In this document: piece by piece, positions 44,939-53,919 of the stretch
Layout of the letters: the number at the start of each line of letters is the position of its first letter
Position numbering within the stretch: the stretch's first letter is position 1
From: Venatoribacter cucullus
Lineage (GTDB): Bacteria; Pseudomonadota; Gammaproteobacteria; Pseudomonadales; Oceanobacteraceae
Length of the DNA stretch: 64,000 nt
Reading direction: 5' to 3'
Assembly (NCBI RefSeq): GCF_016132445.1
Contig: NZ_CP046056.1
Span: forward strand, 124,001-188,000
Program-made: the position numbers and the translations under genes
The notes under the pieces: generated by a model
The model's input: only the letters and a program-made list of their open reading frames with translations
Told to the model about the DNA's origin: nothing
The model's database searches: none

Positions 44939-46591
44939 TCAGGCCCGCAGCAGCAACAGCAGGATGCCGGCGGCGGCGATGCCCACGCCGGTAAATTCCG
45001 GCACCCCCAGTGCAAAGCTCTGCCACCAGACAAATAAGCCGCTGCCGATGGTCAGCGTGCCCATGGTCTGCTGACGCTTCTGCTGTTTCTGTTGGTGCAG
45101 CTCTTCGCGCAGGGCGCGGATTTCGGCGTGCAGGCTGGCCTGGGTTTCATCCAGATGGTTCAGCCGGGTTAAGGCACCGTGTACAAGACCCGGAATCTGC
45201 GGGGCTTTTTCAATCCAGCCCGGCAACTGGCGCTTCAGTTCACGGAAGGCCGCTTTCGGGCCAAAGCGGTCGCGCATCCAGCGTTCCAGGAAGGGTTTGG
45301 CGGTGCTCCACAAATCCAGCTGCGGATACAACTGCCGGCCCAGCCCCTCGATGTTGAGCAGGGTTTTCTGCAGCAGCACCAGTTGCGGCTGCACTTCCAT
45401 ATTGAAACGGCGCGCGGTGCTGAACAGCTGAATCAATACCTGACCAAAGGAAATTTCGGCCAGTGGTTTCTCAAAAATCGGCTCCAGCACGGCGCGGATG
45501 GCGGCGGAAAATTCATTCACCTTGGTGGTGGCCGGCACCCAGCCGGAGTCGATGTGCAACTGCGCGACCTGATGATAATCCTGGTTAAAAAAAGCCAGCA
45601 TGTTCATGGCCAGATAGGTCTGGTCTTCTTCGGTCAGGCTGCCGACGATGCCGCAGTCGATGGCGATGTATTGCGGGGTTTGCGGATGCTCGCGCGAGAC
45701 GAAAATATTGCCCGGGTGCATGTCGGCGTGGAAAAAACTGTCGCGGAATACCTGGGTAAAAAAGATTTCCACCCCGCGTTCGGCCAGCAGCTTCATATTG
45801 GTGTTCTGCGCGTGCAGGGCGTCGATATCCGCCACCGGAATGCCATAAATACGCTCGCTCACCATCACTTTGGTGCGGGTGTATTCCCAGTACACGTCCG
45901 GCATGTACAGCAGTTCGGAGTCTCTGAAATTGCGTTTCAGCTGGGTGGCGTTGGACGCTTCGATGCTGAGGTTCAGCTCGCCGTAAATGGTGTGGCGGTA
46001 ATCCTCGACAATTTCCATGGGCTTGAGGCGGCGGCCGTCGGCGGAATACTTCACCAGCAGACGTGCCATGGTTTCCAGCAGCTGCAGGTCGCGTTCGATG
46101 GTGTGCTCAATGCCGGGCCGCACCACTTTCACCACCACTTCTTTACCGGCGCTGCCATCGCTGTTAAACAGACGCGCTGCGTGCACCTGCGCAATGGATG
46201 CAGAAGCCAGCGGTTGCGGGGAAAACTCGGCAAACAGCTCAGCAATGCGGCGGCCCAGCTGTTCTTCAATTAACGCCATCGCCTGATCGTTGGGGAACGG
46301 CGGCACGTCGTCCTGCAGGCGCTTCAGTTCTTTAACGATATCGGCCGGCACCAGATCGGGGCGGGTGGACAGAATCTGGCCGAATTTAATAAAGATCGGG
46401 CCTAAGGCTTCCAGCGCTAACCGCAGCCGCTCACCACGCCCCAGTTTCGAGGGCACCGGGTTCAGACGCCAGGGTGCCAGCCACAGCAGAATACGCAGAC
46501 TAAGCGGGAGTTGTTCCACCGGTACCAGGCTGTCGAGCCGGTAACGGGTAAACACAAACAGGATTTTCCAGAGACGCCAGAGGTTTGCCAC
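44939..46591 (-). CDS. ubiB: UbiB, atypical kinase of ubiquinone synthesis
   Basis: Membrane-attached ADCK/UbiB-family ATPase supporting the ubiquinone complex. It has 550 residues from GTG at 46591, which follows an AAGGA ten bases upstream and lies seven bases after the ubiJ stop; a longer frame reaches back into ubiJ. Motifs: [19 protein letters not shown] (KxGQ motif), [16 protein letters not shown] (Ala-rich nucleotide loop), [13 protein letters not shown] and [12 protein letters not shown] (DFG-like metal site). A hydrophobic C-terminal region ([12 protein letters not shown], then [11 protein letters not shown]) anchors it. Confidence 0.95.
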   Translation of the reverse strand: MANLWRLWKILFVFTRYRLDSLVPVEQLPLSLRILLWLAPWRLNPVPSKLGRGERLRLALEALGPIFIKFGQILSTRPDLVPADIVKELKRLQDDVPPFPNDQAMALIEEQLGRRIAELFAEFSPQPLASASIAQVHAARLFNSDGSAGKEVVVKVVRPGIEHTIERDLQLLETMARLLVKYSADGRRLKPMEIVEDYRHTIYGELNLSIEASNATQLKRNFRDSELLYMPDVYWEYTRTKVMVSERIYGIPVADIDALHAQNTNMKLLAERGVEIFFTQVFRDSFFHADMHPGNIFVSREHPQTPQYIAIDCGIVGSLTEEDQTYLAMNMLAFFNQDYHQVAQLHIDSGWVPATTKVNEFSAAIRAVLEPIFEKPLAEISFGQVLIQLFSTARRFNMEVQPQLVLLQKTLLNIEGLGRQLYPQLDLWSTAKPFLERWMRDRFGPKAAFRELKRQLPGWIEKAPQIPGLVHGALTRLNHLDETQASLHAEIRALREELHQQKQQKRQQTMGTLTIGSGLFVWWQSFALGVPEFTGVGIAAAGILLLLLRA

Positions 46592-46598
46592 GGGGTTG

Positions 46599-47234
46599 TT
46601 ATTCCTTGGGCTGAGCAGGGGCCTGTTGCAGGCGGTCAAGGCGGGCCGCCAGACGGTCGGTGTCCAGCTTCAGCTGATCGACCTCATCGGCAAACTGCGC
46701 CAGCAGCGGCGCTGGGGTAACCAGCTGCGCTTCATCTTCCAGGTATTCTTTTACCGCCGTGCGGTACACCGGCGCGGTGGTCTGGCCCCAGCGCAGCAAA
46801 CCACGCAGACCTTTACCCAGCCGATGTGCCAGCAGACCACCGGTGAGCGGGCTGAGCAGGGCTTCCCAGTCGATATCCAGCTGCTGGGCGATGCGGGTCA
46901 GGCCAATCGCAAATTCACTGTCACCACTCATGTCGATGGCGGAGTTAATCAGCGTGTTGGCTTTATCCTGCGCCGCGGCCAGCGCCAGAAAATCAGTCAG
47001 GCTGCCGCTGAGGGTGGCGTCGGCTTCTGCGTCATTGCGGAAACTGAGGCCGATACTGCCATCCAGAATGCGCACAAACAGCGCCTGCTGGCCGACCTGC
47101 AATGCCAGTAACCGGCCCTGCAGCGGACGCAGTTGCTGCTGTGCCGCCGGGTCGTATTGCAGCACATGATTAATGGCCAGTTCCGCAGGAATGCAGGCGG
47201 CCTGCAGCAGTTCAGCGGGCAGGTGTTGCAGCAT
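46599..47234 (-). CDS. ubiJ: Ubiquinone accessory factor UbiJ
   Basis: A 211-residue SCP2-domain protein that binds hydrophobic ubiquinone intermediates in the cytosolic Ubi complex. N-terminal [25 protein letters not shown], central SCP2 strands ([39 protein letters not shown]) and a C-terminal coiled coil ([19 protein letters not shown]). Shares one base with ubiE and leads into ubiB: the usual ubiE-ubiJ-ubiB order. Confidence 0.95.
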   Translation of the reverse strand: MLQHLPAELLQAACIPAELAINHVLQYDPAAQQQLRPLQGRLLALQVGQQALFVRILDGSIGLSFRNDAEADATLSGSLTDFLALAAAQDKANTLINSAIDMSGDSEFAIGLTRIAQQLDIDWEALLSPLTGGLLAHRLGKGLRGLLRWGQTTAPVYRTAVKEYLEDEAQLVTPAPLLAQFADEVDQLKLDTDRLAARLDRLQQAPAQPKE

Positions 47235-47983
47235 CAGGGCTTAATGCCGCGGTGCAGCGCGACCACGCCGCTGGTCATATTGTGGTAGCTGCAACGCACC
47301 AGGCCGGCCTCTTCCATCATGCATTTCAGGGTTTCCTGATCGGGGTGCATGCGGATGGATTCGGCCAGATATTTGTACGATTCGGCATCGTTGGTGACCA
47401 CTTTGCCCATAAACGGCAGCGCGGTGAACGAGTACAGATCGTAGGCTTTGCTCATCAGCGGATTGGTCGGCTTGGAGAACTCCAGCACCAGCAGACGGCC
47501 GCCCGGCTTCAGGCAGCGGGCCATGGAACGCAGCGCGGCGTCTTTGTCGGTGACGTTGCGCAGGCCAAAGGCGATGGTGATGACGTCGAAGCTGTTGTCT
47601 TCAAACGGCAGGCATTCGGCGTTGGCCTGCACGTATTCAATGTTGCCAACATAGCCCTGATCGGTCAGGCGGTCGCGGCCGACATTGAGCATGGACGAGT
47701 TGATATCGGCCAGAATCACTTTGCCCTGCGGGCCGACAATTTTGGAAAACTTGCGCGTCAGATCGCCGGTGCCGCCGGCCAGGTCCAGTACGCGGTTGCC
47801 CGGACGTACGCCCGACATATCAATGGTGATGCGCTTCCATAAACGATGCACCCCGAACGACATCAGATCATTCATAAGATCGTACTTGGCGGCTACGGAA
47901 TGAAACACCTCCGCCACCTTGGCCTGTTTCTCTTCAACGGCCACGGTCTGGTAACCAAAATGCGTGGTTTTATCCCCGGACAT
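47234..47983 (-). CDS. ubiE: Ubiquinone/menaquinone C-methyltransferase UbiE
   Basis: SAM-dependent methyltransferase of the ubiquinone ring. It has 249 residues from [12 protein letters not shown], chosen because GGGAGA lies eight bases upstream; in-frame ATGs at 48022 and 48031 are possible but lack such a site. Motifs: [35 protein letters not shown] (SAM loop), [24 protein letters not shown] and [11 protein letters not shown]. First gene of the ubiE-ubiJ-ubiB run. Confidence 0.97.
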   Translation of the reverse strand: MSGDKTTHFGYQTVAVEEKQAKVAEVFHSVAAKYDLMNDLMSFGVHRLWKRITIDMSGVRPGNRVLDLAGGTGDLTRKFSKIVGPQGKVILADINSSMLNVGRDRLTDQGYVGNIEYVQANAECLPFEDNSFDVITIAFGLRNVTDKDAALRSMARCLKPGGRLLVLEFSKPTNPLMSKAYDLYSFTALPFMGKVVTNDAESYKYLAESIRMHPDQETLKCMMEEAGLVRCSYHNMTSGVVALHRGIKP

Positions 47984-48141
47984 ACAGATGTTCTCCCGTG
48001 CGGATTCTGACTGGGCGCTCATTTTAGCCACCGCAGTCAGGAAAGTCTTGCGCTGCGTGCGCTTTCGTTGAGGCGCTAACTGACTGATAGGTCAGGTATC
48101 GGTTACACTGCCGCCAGCAGCCTACTTCAGGGAGTCAGCAG

Positions 48142-48900
48142 GTGCCGATAATAAACAGGATTCGTCAGTTTTTAATATTGTCTTTGCCGGTGGTCGCGGT
48201 GCAGGCCAGTGATCTGACCATGGCCGTTCCCGACGATGCTTATCCGCCTTATGTGGTGCATAACGAGCAGGGCGAGGCCATTCAGGGATTGTTGATTGAC
48301 CCGCTGCGTGAGGCGCTGACGGCGCTGGATATGCAGCTGGAATTACAGGAACTGCCGGTATTACGTTCTACCTATATGCTGGACGCCGGAAAGCTGGATG
48401 CGCGGATGGAATCCCCGCAATGGCTGAACAATCCGGATGATTTTCTGTGGCTGGATGTTGGCGTAACGCTGGAAGACATTCTGGTTTACCGCGCTGATTT
48501 GCCCTATGTTCCGGACAGCCTGACAACTCTGGAAGGCAGCGAAATCATTACCCATCTGGGTTATATCTATCCGACCCTCGATCCGTTATTCCACAGCGGT
48601 AAACTGACCCGGCTGGATAAACATACGGAGCGCGAAATGATTGATGCACTGCTGAACGCGCCGGCGGAAAGCCCGCGTTTGCTGGTGATTGAGCGTAAGG
48701 TATGGGAGTGGTACCTGCCACAGCTCGACATTCCGCCGCATATTCGCCTGCAGGCCAGCCCGCTACTGGTGGGGTGTGCGCAGCTGCAGATTCAACTGGC
48801 CAGAACCGCCCACTTAGAGACGTTACAGCCACGCTTGCAGAGTTGGATTGATGCTCATCACCCGGCTCGCGCGCTTTCTGCCTGTACTCCGGCGTCTTAA
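48142..48900 (+). CDS. Periplasmic solute-binding-like protein (SBP family 3 type)
   Basis: A 252-residue protein with GTG start, signal peptide (about 1-22, ending VQA) and the fold pattern of amino-acid-binding proteins: LTMAVPDDAYPPYVVHNEQGEAIQGLLIDPLREAL at the N-terminus, then LPVLRSTYMLDAGKLDAR. No transporter gene is nearby, so it may be an orphan binding or sensing protein; similar solitary proteins are common in Pseudomonas-like genomes. The ligand-binding arginine of classical members is not obvious. Function uncertain. Confidence 0.65.
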   Translation: MPIINRIRQFLILSLPVVAVQASDLTMAVPDDAYPPYVVHNEQGEAIQGLLIDPLREALTALDMQLELQELPVLRSTYMLDAGKLDARMESPQWLNNPDDFLWLDVGVTLEDILVYRADLPYVPDSLTTLEGSEIITHLGYIYPTLDPLFHSGKLTRLDKHTEREMIDALLNAPAESPRLLVIERKVWEWYLPQLDIPPHIRLQASPLLVGCAQLQIQLARTAHLETLQPRLQSWIDAHHPARALSACTPAS

Positions 48901-48971
48901 CGGCGGTGTCAGCCTCTTGGCAAGACCGTCGCTGCACGACACACTGGCGTCTTTTAAATGCCGGAGTCGTT

Positions 48972-49229
48972 ATGCTGATCGTGCTGAATAAACTGGCCAC
49001 CCTGATATTCTGGCTGCTGGCCTTACTGGTGTGGTCACAGGGGTGGGGTGGCTATCTGGGCTGGTTGCCGGTCATGGCGCTGGTGGTACTTGGGGTGCAT
49101 GTACTGGAAGTGCTGTATTTCTGGGTTGCCTTCCGTAAAGACAGTCAGAATCCATTGGCCGATGCCGTGCAGATTCTGGTGTTCGGAATTTTCCACCTGC
49201 GCCGGTTTATTGAAGTGCGGGCACAATAA
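48972..49229 (+). CDS. DUF1145 small membrane protein
   Basis: An 85-residue protein with two or three membrane helices: IVLNKLATLIFWLLALLVWS, then VMALVVLGVHVLEVLYFWVAF, and the signature ending VQILVFGIFHLRRF. The family includes E. coli YhhL; function unknown. ATG at 48972; upstream in-frame codons are not conserved. Confidence 0.83.
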   Translation: MLIVLNKLATLIFWLLALLVWSQGWGGYLGWLPVMALVVLGVHVLEVLYFWVAFRKDSQNPLADAVQILVFGIFHLRRFIEVRAQ

Positions 49230-49240
49230 AACAAGTCTGA

Positions 49241-49279
49241 AAAAAAACCGGCCAGGTGTTTAGCCTGGCCGGTTTTTTT
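49241..49279. terminator. Bidirectional intrinsic terminator
   Basis: A-run, ACCGGCCAGG, seven-base loop, CCTGGCCGGT, T-run. Ten-pair stem between the convergent DUF1145 and CocE-like genes. Confidence 0.93.
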
Positions 49280-49299
49280 ATGCGCGTCTTCTCATCACA

Positions 49300-50946
49300 T
49301 CAAAGTACCGGCACGCTCAGGGTTGAGGTCAGATTGCCGCCAAAACGGAAGTCTGCAGCAAAGTAGGATTTGGCCGGCTTGGCGTACAGCAGATCCTGAG
49401 TGTCCACGACCAGCATCAGACGGTTACCCGGTTTTATGTCATACGACACCGCCACCAGATCCAGATTAACCTGCTCGGTTTTACCGGCCGTGGTGTGCGG
49501 CAGGGTAACCGGCGCATGGGTAATTAAGGTGCCGATGCCCAGCGCATTCACGTCGTACAGATAGGCCACCAGCTGCAGATTGCTGTGCTGGGGTTCCACC
49601 GCCATGCTCAGTTGCGGAATACCACGGATCTTCATCCCGCTGCTGAGGCGGCCGCTGTCAAAGGCCACCGAATGATTCCGTAACAGCAGCGTCATGGGGG
49701 CAGTGACCGGCACATCAGCCTGCTCCAGTAATTCCGCCACAATCGGCACCTGAGTGCTGGCCACGCTATCCAGCAATGAGTTGATGCGGGTTTCGGTTAC
49801 CCGACGGTTCTGATACGGGCTGTCGTCCAGCTTGCCATTACTGAACAGCGAGCGCGGGTGCAGGTGCCAGGTTTGGGTACGGGCTTCCGGCAGCGGGAAA
49901 TCGCTGAAGCCTTCCCAGTTGCTGGTCAGTTTGGTTTTCATCTGCACCGGTGCCTGGCCATTCATAGCACCGGTTTCACCTTTCAGGTGCTCAGCAAACC
50001 AGCGGTGCATATTGTTCAGCACCTTGGTGTTGCCACCGCCGATCATGCCGATGATTTCCGGGAAGGCATGGGTACCGGCCTGCAGATCAATATGCTTGGG
50101 TACGTCCAGCTGGCCGAACAGACGCAGTACGCTGTTGGGCTGGAACAGGTTATCGCCATAGTTCTGCGCCATATAAATGGCGGTGCCATTGGCGTTGATC
50201 TGCTCCACATAATTCAGCGGTGAACGCAGATCGGTCCAGGGGTATACCGATTCCACATCGGTGCCGGACAGTACTTTGTTCCATTGTTCTTCAATAATCG
50301 GATCGGGATTGCCCAGCAGGCCGGAGGACAGCGTCAGCAGCTCACCCCACACCAGCCGCGGGGTCTGGTCGGCGTACAAAGCATCCTGCAGGCTGCCCCA
50401 GCCACTTAATGACGCCACGGCGCGGATACGCGGATCGTGCGCCGCACCCAGCAGGCTCATGCCGGCACCATAAGAAATACCCGCGGTACCAATACGCTGC
50501 GGGTCCACCTCATAGTTGGCGATCAGGTAATCGATAACCTTGCTCAGGTCAGCCATATCCTGCGGGCCGGCGGTATCAATCAGACCACCGCTGGTGCCGA
50601 AGCCACGGGTGGAATAACTCAGCACCACGTAGCCTTCTTCGGCAAAACGCGCCGCTTCGGTCAGGTATTCATATTCGTTCAGCGCCCAGCTGTTAATAAA
50701 AATAACTGCCGGTTTCAGACCGGGTTGATTCGGGACAAAAATGTTGGCGGCTAATTCGGTGCCATCATTGGCAACCACCACAATGTCATCATCCGTGGTG
50801 TAGCGGTCAGATTTCGGGAAGACGCCGACATTGAGAATGCCAGCGACCAGAGTGAGGGCTGGTGCCAGTGCCGAGTCGGCCTGAGCCTGGGCCGTGGGCA
50901 GACAGAGCGCGCCGGCAGCGCACAGGCTGAGTAAGGTTTTTTTCAT
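49300..50946 (-). CDS. Exported CocE/NonD-family hydrolase (peptidase S15-like)
   Basis: A 548-residue secreted alpha/beta hydrolase with signal peptide (about 1-23). The N-terminal domain has FVPNQPGLKPAVIFINSW, then SYSTRGFGTSGG and the nucleophile elbow GTAGISYGAGMSLLG (Ser about 175). The C-terminal jelly-roll domain (from about 360) matches X-Pro dipeptidyl-peptidase-type proteins, ending with a beta-rich region. An AGTHAF block may carry the catalytic His. Substrates of this group range from esters to peptides and cannot be deduced. Single gene. Confidence 0.85.
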   Translation of the reverse strand: MKKTLLSLCAAGALCLPTAQAQADSALAPALTLVAGILNVGVFPKSDRYTTDDDIVVVANDGTELAANIFVPNQPGLKPAVIFINSWALNEYEYLTEAARFAEEGYVVLSYSTRGFGTSGGLIDTAGPQDMADLSKVIDYLIANYEVDPQRIGTAGISYGAGMSLLGAAHDPRIRAVASLSGWGSLQDALYADQTPRLVWGELLTLSSGLLGNPDPIIEEQWNKVLSGTDVESVYPWTDLRSPLNYVEQINANGTAIYMAQNYGDNLFQPNSVLRLFGQLDVPKHIDLQAGTHAFPEIIGMIGGGNTKVLNNMHRWFAEHLKGETGAMNGQAPVQMKTKLTSNWEGFSDFPLPEARTQTWHLHPRSLFSNGKLDDSPYQNRRVTETRINSLLDSVASTQVPIVAELLEQADVPVTAPMTLLLRNHSVAFDSGRLSSGMKIRGIPQLSMAVEPQHSNLQLVAYLYDVNALGIGTLITHAPVTLPHTTAGKTEQVNLDLVAVSYDIKPGNRLMLVVDTQDLLYAKPAKSYFAADFRFGGNLTSTLSVPVL

Positions 50947-51065
50947 GGTGAGTCCCGCCGTTATTGTTGTTGTGGGTGGTGCTACAAGAGCCGCACCACC
51001 CTAGAACAACCTATGCGGGTAAGAAAGAGCCAGCCCGGAGGCTGGCCTGTGTTGCGGTGTGCAAT

Positions 51066-52787
51066 TCAGCCAGCGGGTTGCAGCTGTTCCAGCGCCGCCG
51101 CCAGCGTTGGGGTAAAACTGAGCTGCTGCGGCAGCGGCTGTAAACCGGAGCGGGCAATGGTTTTCAGCGGCTGGAATTGCAGATCGGCAATAATCACTTC
51201 GGTATTGTGCTTACGGCACGCTCCTAAAAACTTCTCCAGCGCCGACAAGCCGCCGGCATCCAGCACGGGGACGGCATCCATATACAACACCAGCCCGCTG
51301 CGTTCACGCGCCAGCAACGCCAGTTCCGCAAAGACGCGATCTGCCGCGGCAAAGAATAACGGCCCATTGATTTTGAACACCGACCAGCCGGCCGGTAATT
51401 CCTGCGGCACCATTTTGCGTTGTTCGCTGATGTCGCTGACCTTGGTCAGCTCGGAAATGTCGCGCATAAACAGCAGCGCCGCCAACACGATACCGACGCC
51501 AATGGCGATCACCATATCGAACAGCACGGTCAGGCCCAGGCAGGTGCTTAACACCAGCACATCACCACGCGGGGCGGTGCGGAAGAAATGCACCACCTTG
51601 TCGGCTTCGGCGATGTTCCAGGCCACCAGTAACAGTAACGCCGCCATGGAAGCCATGGGCAGGTGCGCCAGCAACGGCGCCAGCACCAGCAAACCGGCCA
51701 TCACCACCAGGCCGTGAATCATCGCGGCGATGGGGGTTTGCGCGCCGGCGCGCAGGTTAGCAGCGGAACGGGCAATGGCCGCGGTGGCGGTAATGCCGCC
51801 GAAAAACGGCACCAGCATATTGCCGATACCTTGCCCCATCAGCTCGCTGTTGGCGCTGTGGCGGGTGTTGGTCATGTTATCCAGCACCACGGCGCACAGC
51901 AGCGATTCAATGGCACCGAGCATGGCGATGGAAAAGGCCGCCGGTAACAGCAGTTGCAGCAGCGTCCAGCTCAGGCCGATCGGCTGCCCGTCGGCACCCG
52001 GCTGATTCCAGGGCCAGACAAATTCCGGCAGGATCGGCGGAATGCCGGCACCGGTAGTGCCATCTGGTAAGAGGTAGCTGAAACGGCTGCCGATGGTATC
52101 GACGGTATGGCCATCCAGCCCCAGCAACCAGGCGATGAATACACCGACCAGCAGCGCCGGAATATGTGGCGGTAAGGTGCTGAACTTTTTCCAGATCAGC
52201 AGCGCGGCAAAGGTACCACCGCCGACCAGCAGGCTGGGCCAGTGGAGGTCCGGCATGGCCAGCGCCAGCTGCTCAATCTTTTCCACATAGGTTTCCGGGT
52301 ACTGCATCTGCAGGCCGAAGAAATCTTTTAATTGCAGGGTAGCAATAACGATGGCGATGCCTGAGGTAAAGCCGAGTGTTACTGACTCGGGAATGTATTC
52401 AATAAAACGCCCCAGCCGGGCGAACGCCATCAGCATCAGCACCACCCCGGACAGGAAGGTGGCAATCAGCAGGCCGCCTAAACCGAATTTTTCGGCAATG
52501 GGATACAGAATCACGACAAAGGCTGCCGTTGGCCCGGAAATGCTGTAACGGGAGCCGCCGGTAAGGGCGATGATAAAACCGGCAATCATGGCCGTGTACA
52601 AACCGTACTGCGGCGCCACGCCACTGGCGATGGCCAGCGCCATCGACAAGGGAATGGCAATAATGCCGACGGTAATACCGGCGATCAGGTCCTTGCTGAA
52701 CCGTTGTGGGTTGTAAGGTGCTTCTTTGAAGGATTCGCGCAGGGCGTGGGCGATGCGCAGGGAAAACAGATGAGCGCGATGCTGCAT
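51066..52787 (-). CDS. SulP-family anion transporter with STAS domain
   Basis: A 573-residue inner-membrane transporter. The N-terminal SulP signature DLIAGITVGIIAIPLSMALAIASGVAPQ-type sequence and GLYTAMIAGFIIALTGGSRYSISGPTAAF region are clear, then about 12 to 14 helices, and a C-terminal STAS domain from about 450 (WSVFKINGPLFFAAADRVF; VLDAGGLSALEKFL). SulP members carry sulfate, bicarbonate or dicarboxylates; no carbonic anhydrase or sulfate gene is adjacent, so the substrate is open. ATG at 52787; the hairpin island begins about 70 bp upstream. Confidence 0.92.
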   Translation of the reverse strand: MQHRAHLFSLRIAHALRESFKEAPYNPQRFSKDLIAGITVGIIAIPLSMALAIASGVAPQYGLYTAMIAGFIIALTGGSRYSISGPTAAFVVILYPIAEKFGLGGLLIATFLSGVVLMLMAFARLGRFIEYIPESVTLGFTSGIAIVIATLQLKDFFGLQMQYPETYVEKIEQLALAMPDLHWPSLLVGGGTFAALLIWKKFSTLPPHIPALLVGVFIAWLLGLDGHTVDTIGSRFSYLLPDGTTGAGIPPILPEFVWPWNQPGADGQPIGLSWTLLQLLLPAAFSIAMLGAIESLLCAVVLDNMTNTRHSANSELMGQGIGNMLVPFFGGITATAAIARSAANLRAGAQTPIAAMIHGLVVMAGLLVLAPLLAHLPMASMAALLLLVAWNIAEADKVVHFFRTAPRGDVLVLSTCLGLTVLFDMVIAIGVGIVLAALLFMRDISELTKVSDISEQRKMVPQELPAGWSVFKINGPLFFAAADRVFAELALLARERSGLVLYMDAVPVLDAGGLSALEKFLGACRKHNTEVIIADLQFQPLKTIARSGLQPLPQQLSFTPTLAAALEQLQPAG

Positions 52788-53047
52788 AGTGGGCCCCTGA
52801 CTGAGTGAGGGCGGCACTTTAGCACAAAAAAGTGCTTTTTTGTTGTAGTGGTTGCCAGCCTTGCAGGCTGGTCAGCCCTTCGGGCTGATATGGCCGCCGC
52901 TGGAGCGGCTGGCCCTGGCCGTCAATGCGTGACGGCTTATGCCGTATGCCAGCCTGCATGGCTGGAACGGCCGCCGCTGGCGGCCTGATGCGGGGCTCTG
53001 CCCCTGCGCCCCGGATGTGGGGATCTTATCCCCACGCCCCTGCTTTT

Positions 53048-53187
53048 GCGCTGTATAGCACGTGTTTCCTCATTCACCGTCATTGCCTGCGGCCACGGAT
53101 CGTAAGGCGCATCGTGCGCCACGATCCTCGCCCGGTCCATCCGGGCGGGCCTGTCAATGACGGTTCATTTCGGCGTGCTATAGGCGC
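53048..53187. other. Folded module A: nested stems with two inner hairpins
   Basis: Outer arms GCGC-TG-TATAGCACG (53048-53062) and CGTGCTATA-G-GCGC (53174-53187) pair. Inside, ACCGTCATTG (53076-53085) pairs with CAATGACGGT (53155-53164). Inside that are two hairpins: GGATCGT...ACGATCC with an inner GGCGC/GCGCC (53097-53127) and GCCCGG-N5-CCGGGC (53130-53146). This is a closed branched fold of 140 nt. Confidence 0.75.
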
Positions 53188-53316
53188 GGATAAAACCGCA
53201 GCGGCTACGCCGGAAAGGTTTTCTTGGGCGTGCTACGCACGTAAAGAAGCCAAAAGCCAAAAAGTTATTCCGGCCGCAGGCCACAAAAATCGCTTCAGGT
53301 TGCTGCGGTTTTTCCC

Positions 53317-53460
53317 GGCCCATTCGTTCCAGTCCGACGTTTGGCAAAGCCAATAGCATCGTTTGGATGACTCCAAACGAGTGGCCAGGGGCATGGATGC
53401 CCCTTGGCCGCGTATGCTCAATTGGCTTTGGTAAACAAGGAAATAGCTGGAACGCGGGCC
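53317..53460. other. Folded module B: same architecture as module A
   Basis: Outer arms GGCCC-ATT-CGTTCCAG (53317-53332) and CTGGAACG-C-GGGCC (53447-53460) pair. Inside, CAAAGCCAAT (53345-53354) pairs with ATTGGCTTTG (53421-53430). Inside that are TCGTTTGGA-TGAC-TCCAAACGA (53359-53380, one base trimmed from the loop) and GGCCAGGGGCAT-GG-ATGCCCC-T-TGGCC (53383-53409). Sequence differs from module A but the layout is the same. Confidence 0.75.
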
Positions 53461-53625
53461 AGAGGGGTTCGCAAGGGGATACCTCCCCTTGCACAGTCCG
53501 CGGGCGCAGCCCGCAATAGGCCAGCCGCGGTAGCGGCGGCCGTACCAGCCTGAAAGGCTGGCATACATTAGGCAGGGCCAGCGCGCAGCGGCAGCTTAAA
53601 CAGCTGCCAACGGCCGGAGGCCGTA

Positions 53626-53919
53626 TCAGCCCGCCGGGCTGACCAGCGCCTCGTCCGGCAGCTTAGCCGGAGCAGCAATCCGCACCCGCTTATGGCGGTT
53701 CAGCTCCCCGCTGATGATCTCAATATCCCGCTTGCCCACACCAAAGGCTTTGGCCAGAAACTTCACCAATTCGGTATTGGCTTTGCCTTCCACCGGCGGC
53801 GCCTGAATGCGGATTTTCAGGGCGTCGCCGTGTAAGCCGGCAAATTCACTGCGCGAGGCATTGGGTTGCAGGTGGCAGACAAGGAGCAAATCCCCGTCTG
53901 ACCATTGGAAATGACTCAC
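53626..53919 (-). CDS. yggU: DUF167 family protein YggU
   Basis: A 97-residue protein with the family blocks LQPNASRSEFAGLHGDALKIRIQAPPVEGKANTEL-type core (residues about 17-50) and KRDIEIISGELNRHKRVRI. Structure known from E. coli YggU; function unknown. It overlaps yggT by four bases. Its last codons and stop fall within the final hairpin of the island, so the island's edge sits exactly at the gene end. Confidence 0.92.
   Translation of the reverse strand: MSHFQWSDGDLLLVCHLQPNASRSEFAGLHGDALKIRIQAPPVEGKANTELVKFLAKAFGVGKRDIEIISGELNRHKRVRIAAPAKLPDEALVSPAG

Larger units (their letters stand above)
52855..53642. other. Gene-free island of dense short inverted repeats
   Basis: About 790 bp with no credible gene and at least twenty perfect or near-perfect hairpins placed almost end to end. 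Examples: CCAGCC-N5-GGCTGG three times (52855-52871, 52949-52965, 53545-53561); TCAGCCC-N3-GGGCTGA twice (52872-52888 with a C(TTCG)G tetraloop, 53626-53642); GCCGTCA-N5-TGACGGC (52918-52936); GGCCGCC-GCT-GGCGGCC (52969-52985); GTGGGGAT-CTT-ATCCCCAC (53017-53035); GCAAGGGGA-TACC-TCCCCTTGC (53471-53492); GCGGGC-GCA-GCCCGC (53500-53514); GGCAGCT-N5-AGCTGCC (53590-53608); ACGGCC-GGA-GGCCGT (53610-53624). It begins after sulP's upstream region and ends over the yggU stop codon. Confidence 0.85.

Noticed and set aside
45179-46273. 364-codon plus-strand frame opposite ubiB
   Set aside because: ubiB has all family motifs on the minus strand; the antisense frame is His/Gly/Gln-rich with no recognisable domain.
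52821-52841. AGCAC-AAAAAA-GTGCT followed by T-run as a terminator
   Set aside because: Five-pair AT-flanked stem on the plus strand with no plus-strand gene upstream; too weak to call.
53165-53494. 109-codon open frame on the minus strand across the hairpin island, and overlapping frames at 52925-53356
   Set aside because: They run through the arms and loops of the inverted repeats, lack a ribosome site and show no domain pattern. They read as translations of a repeat element, not as genes.
52855-53642. Hairpin island as a CRISPR array or integron attC array
   Set aside because: No equal-length direct repeats with regular spacers, and no recurring attC core (GTTRRRY) or integrase gene. The repeats are inverted and of varied sequence.
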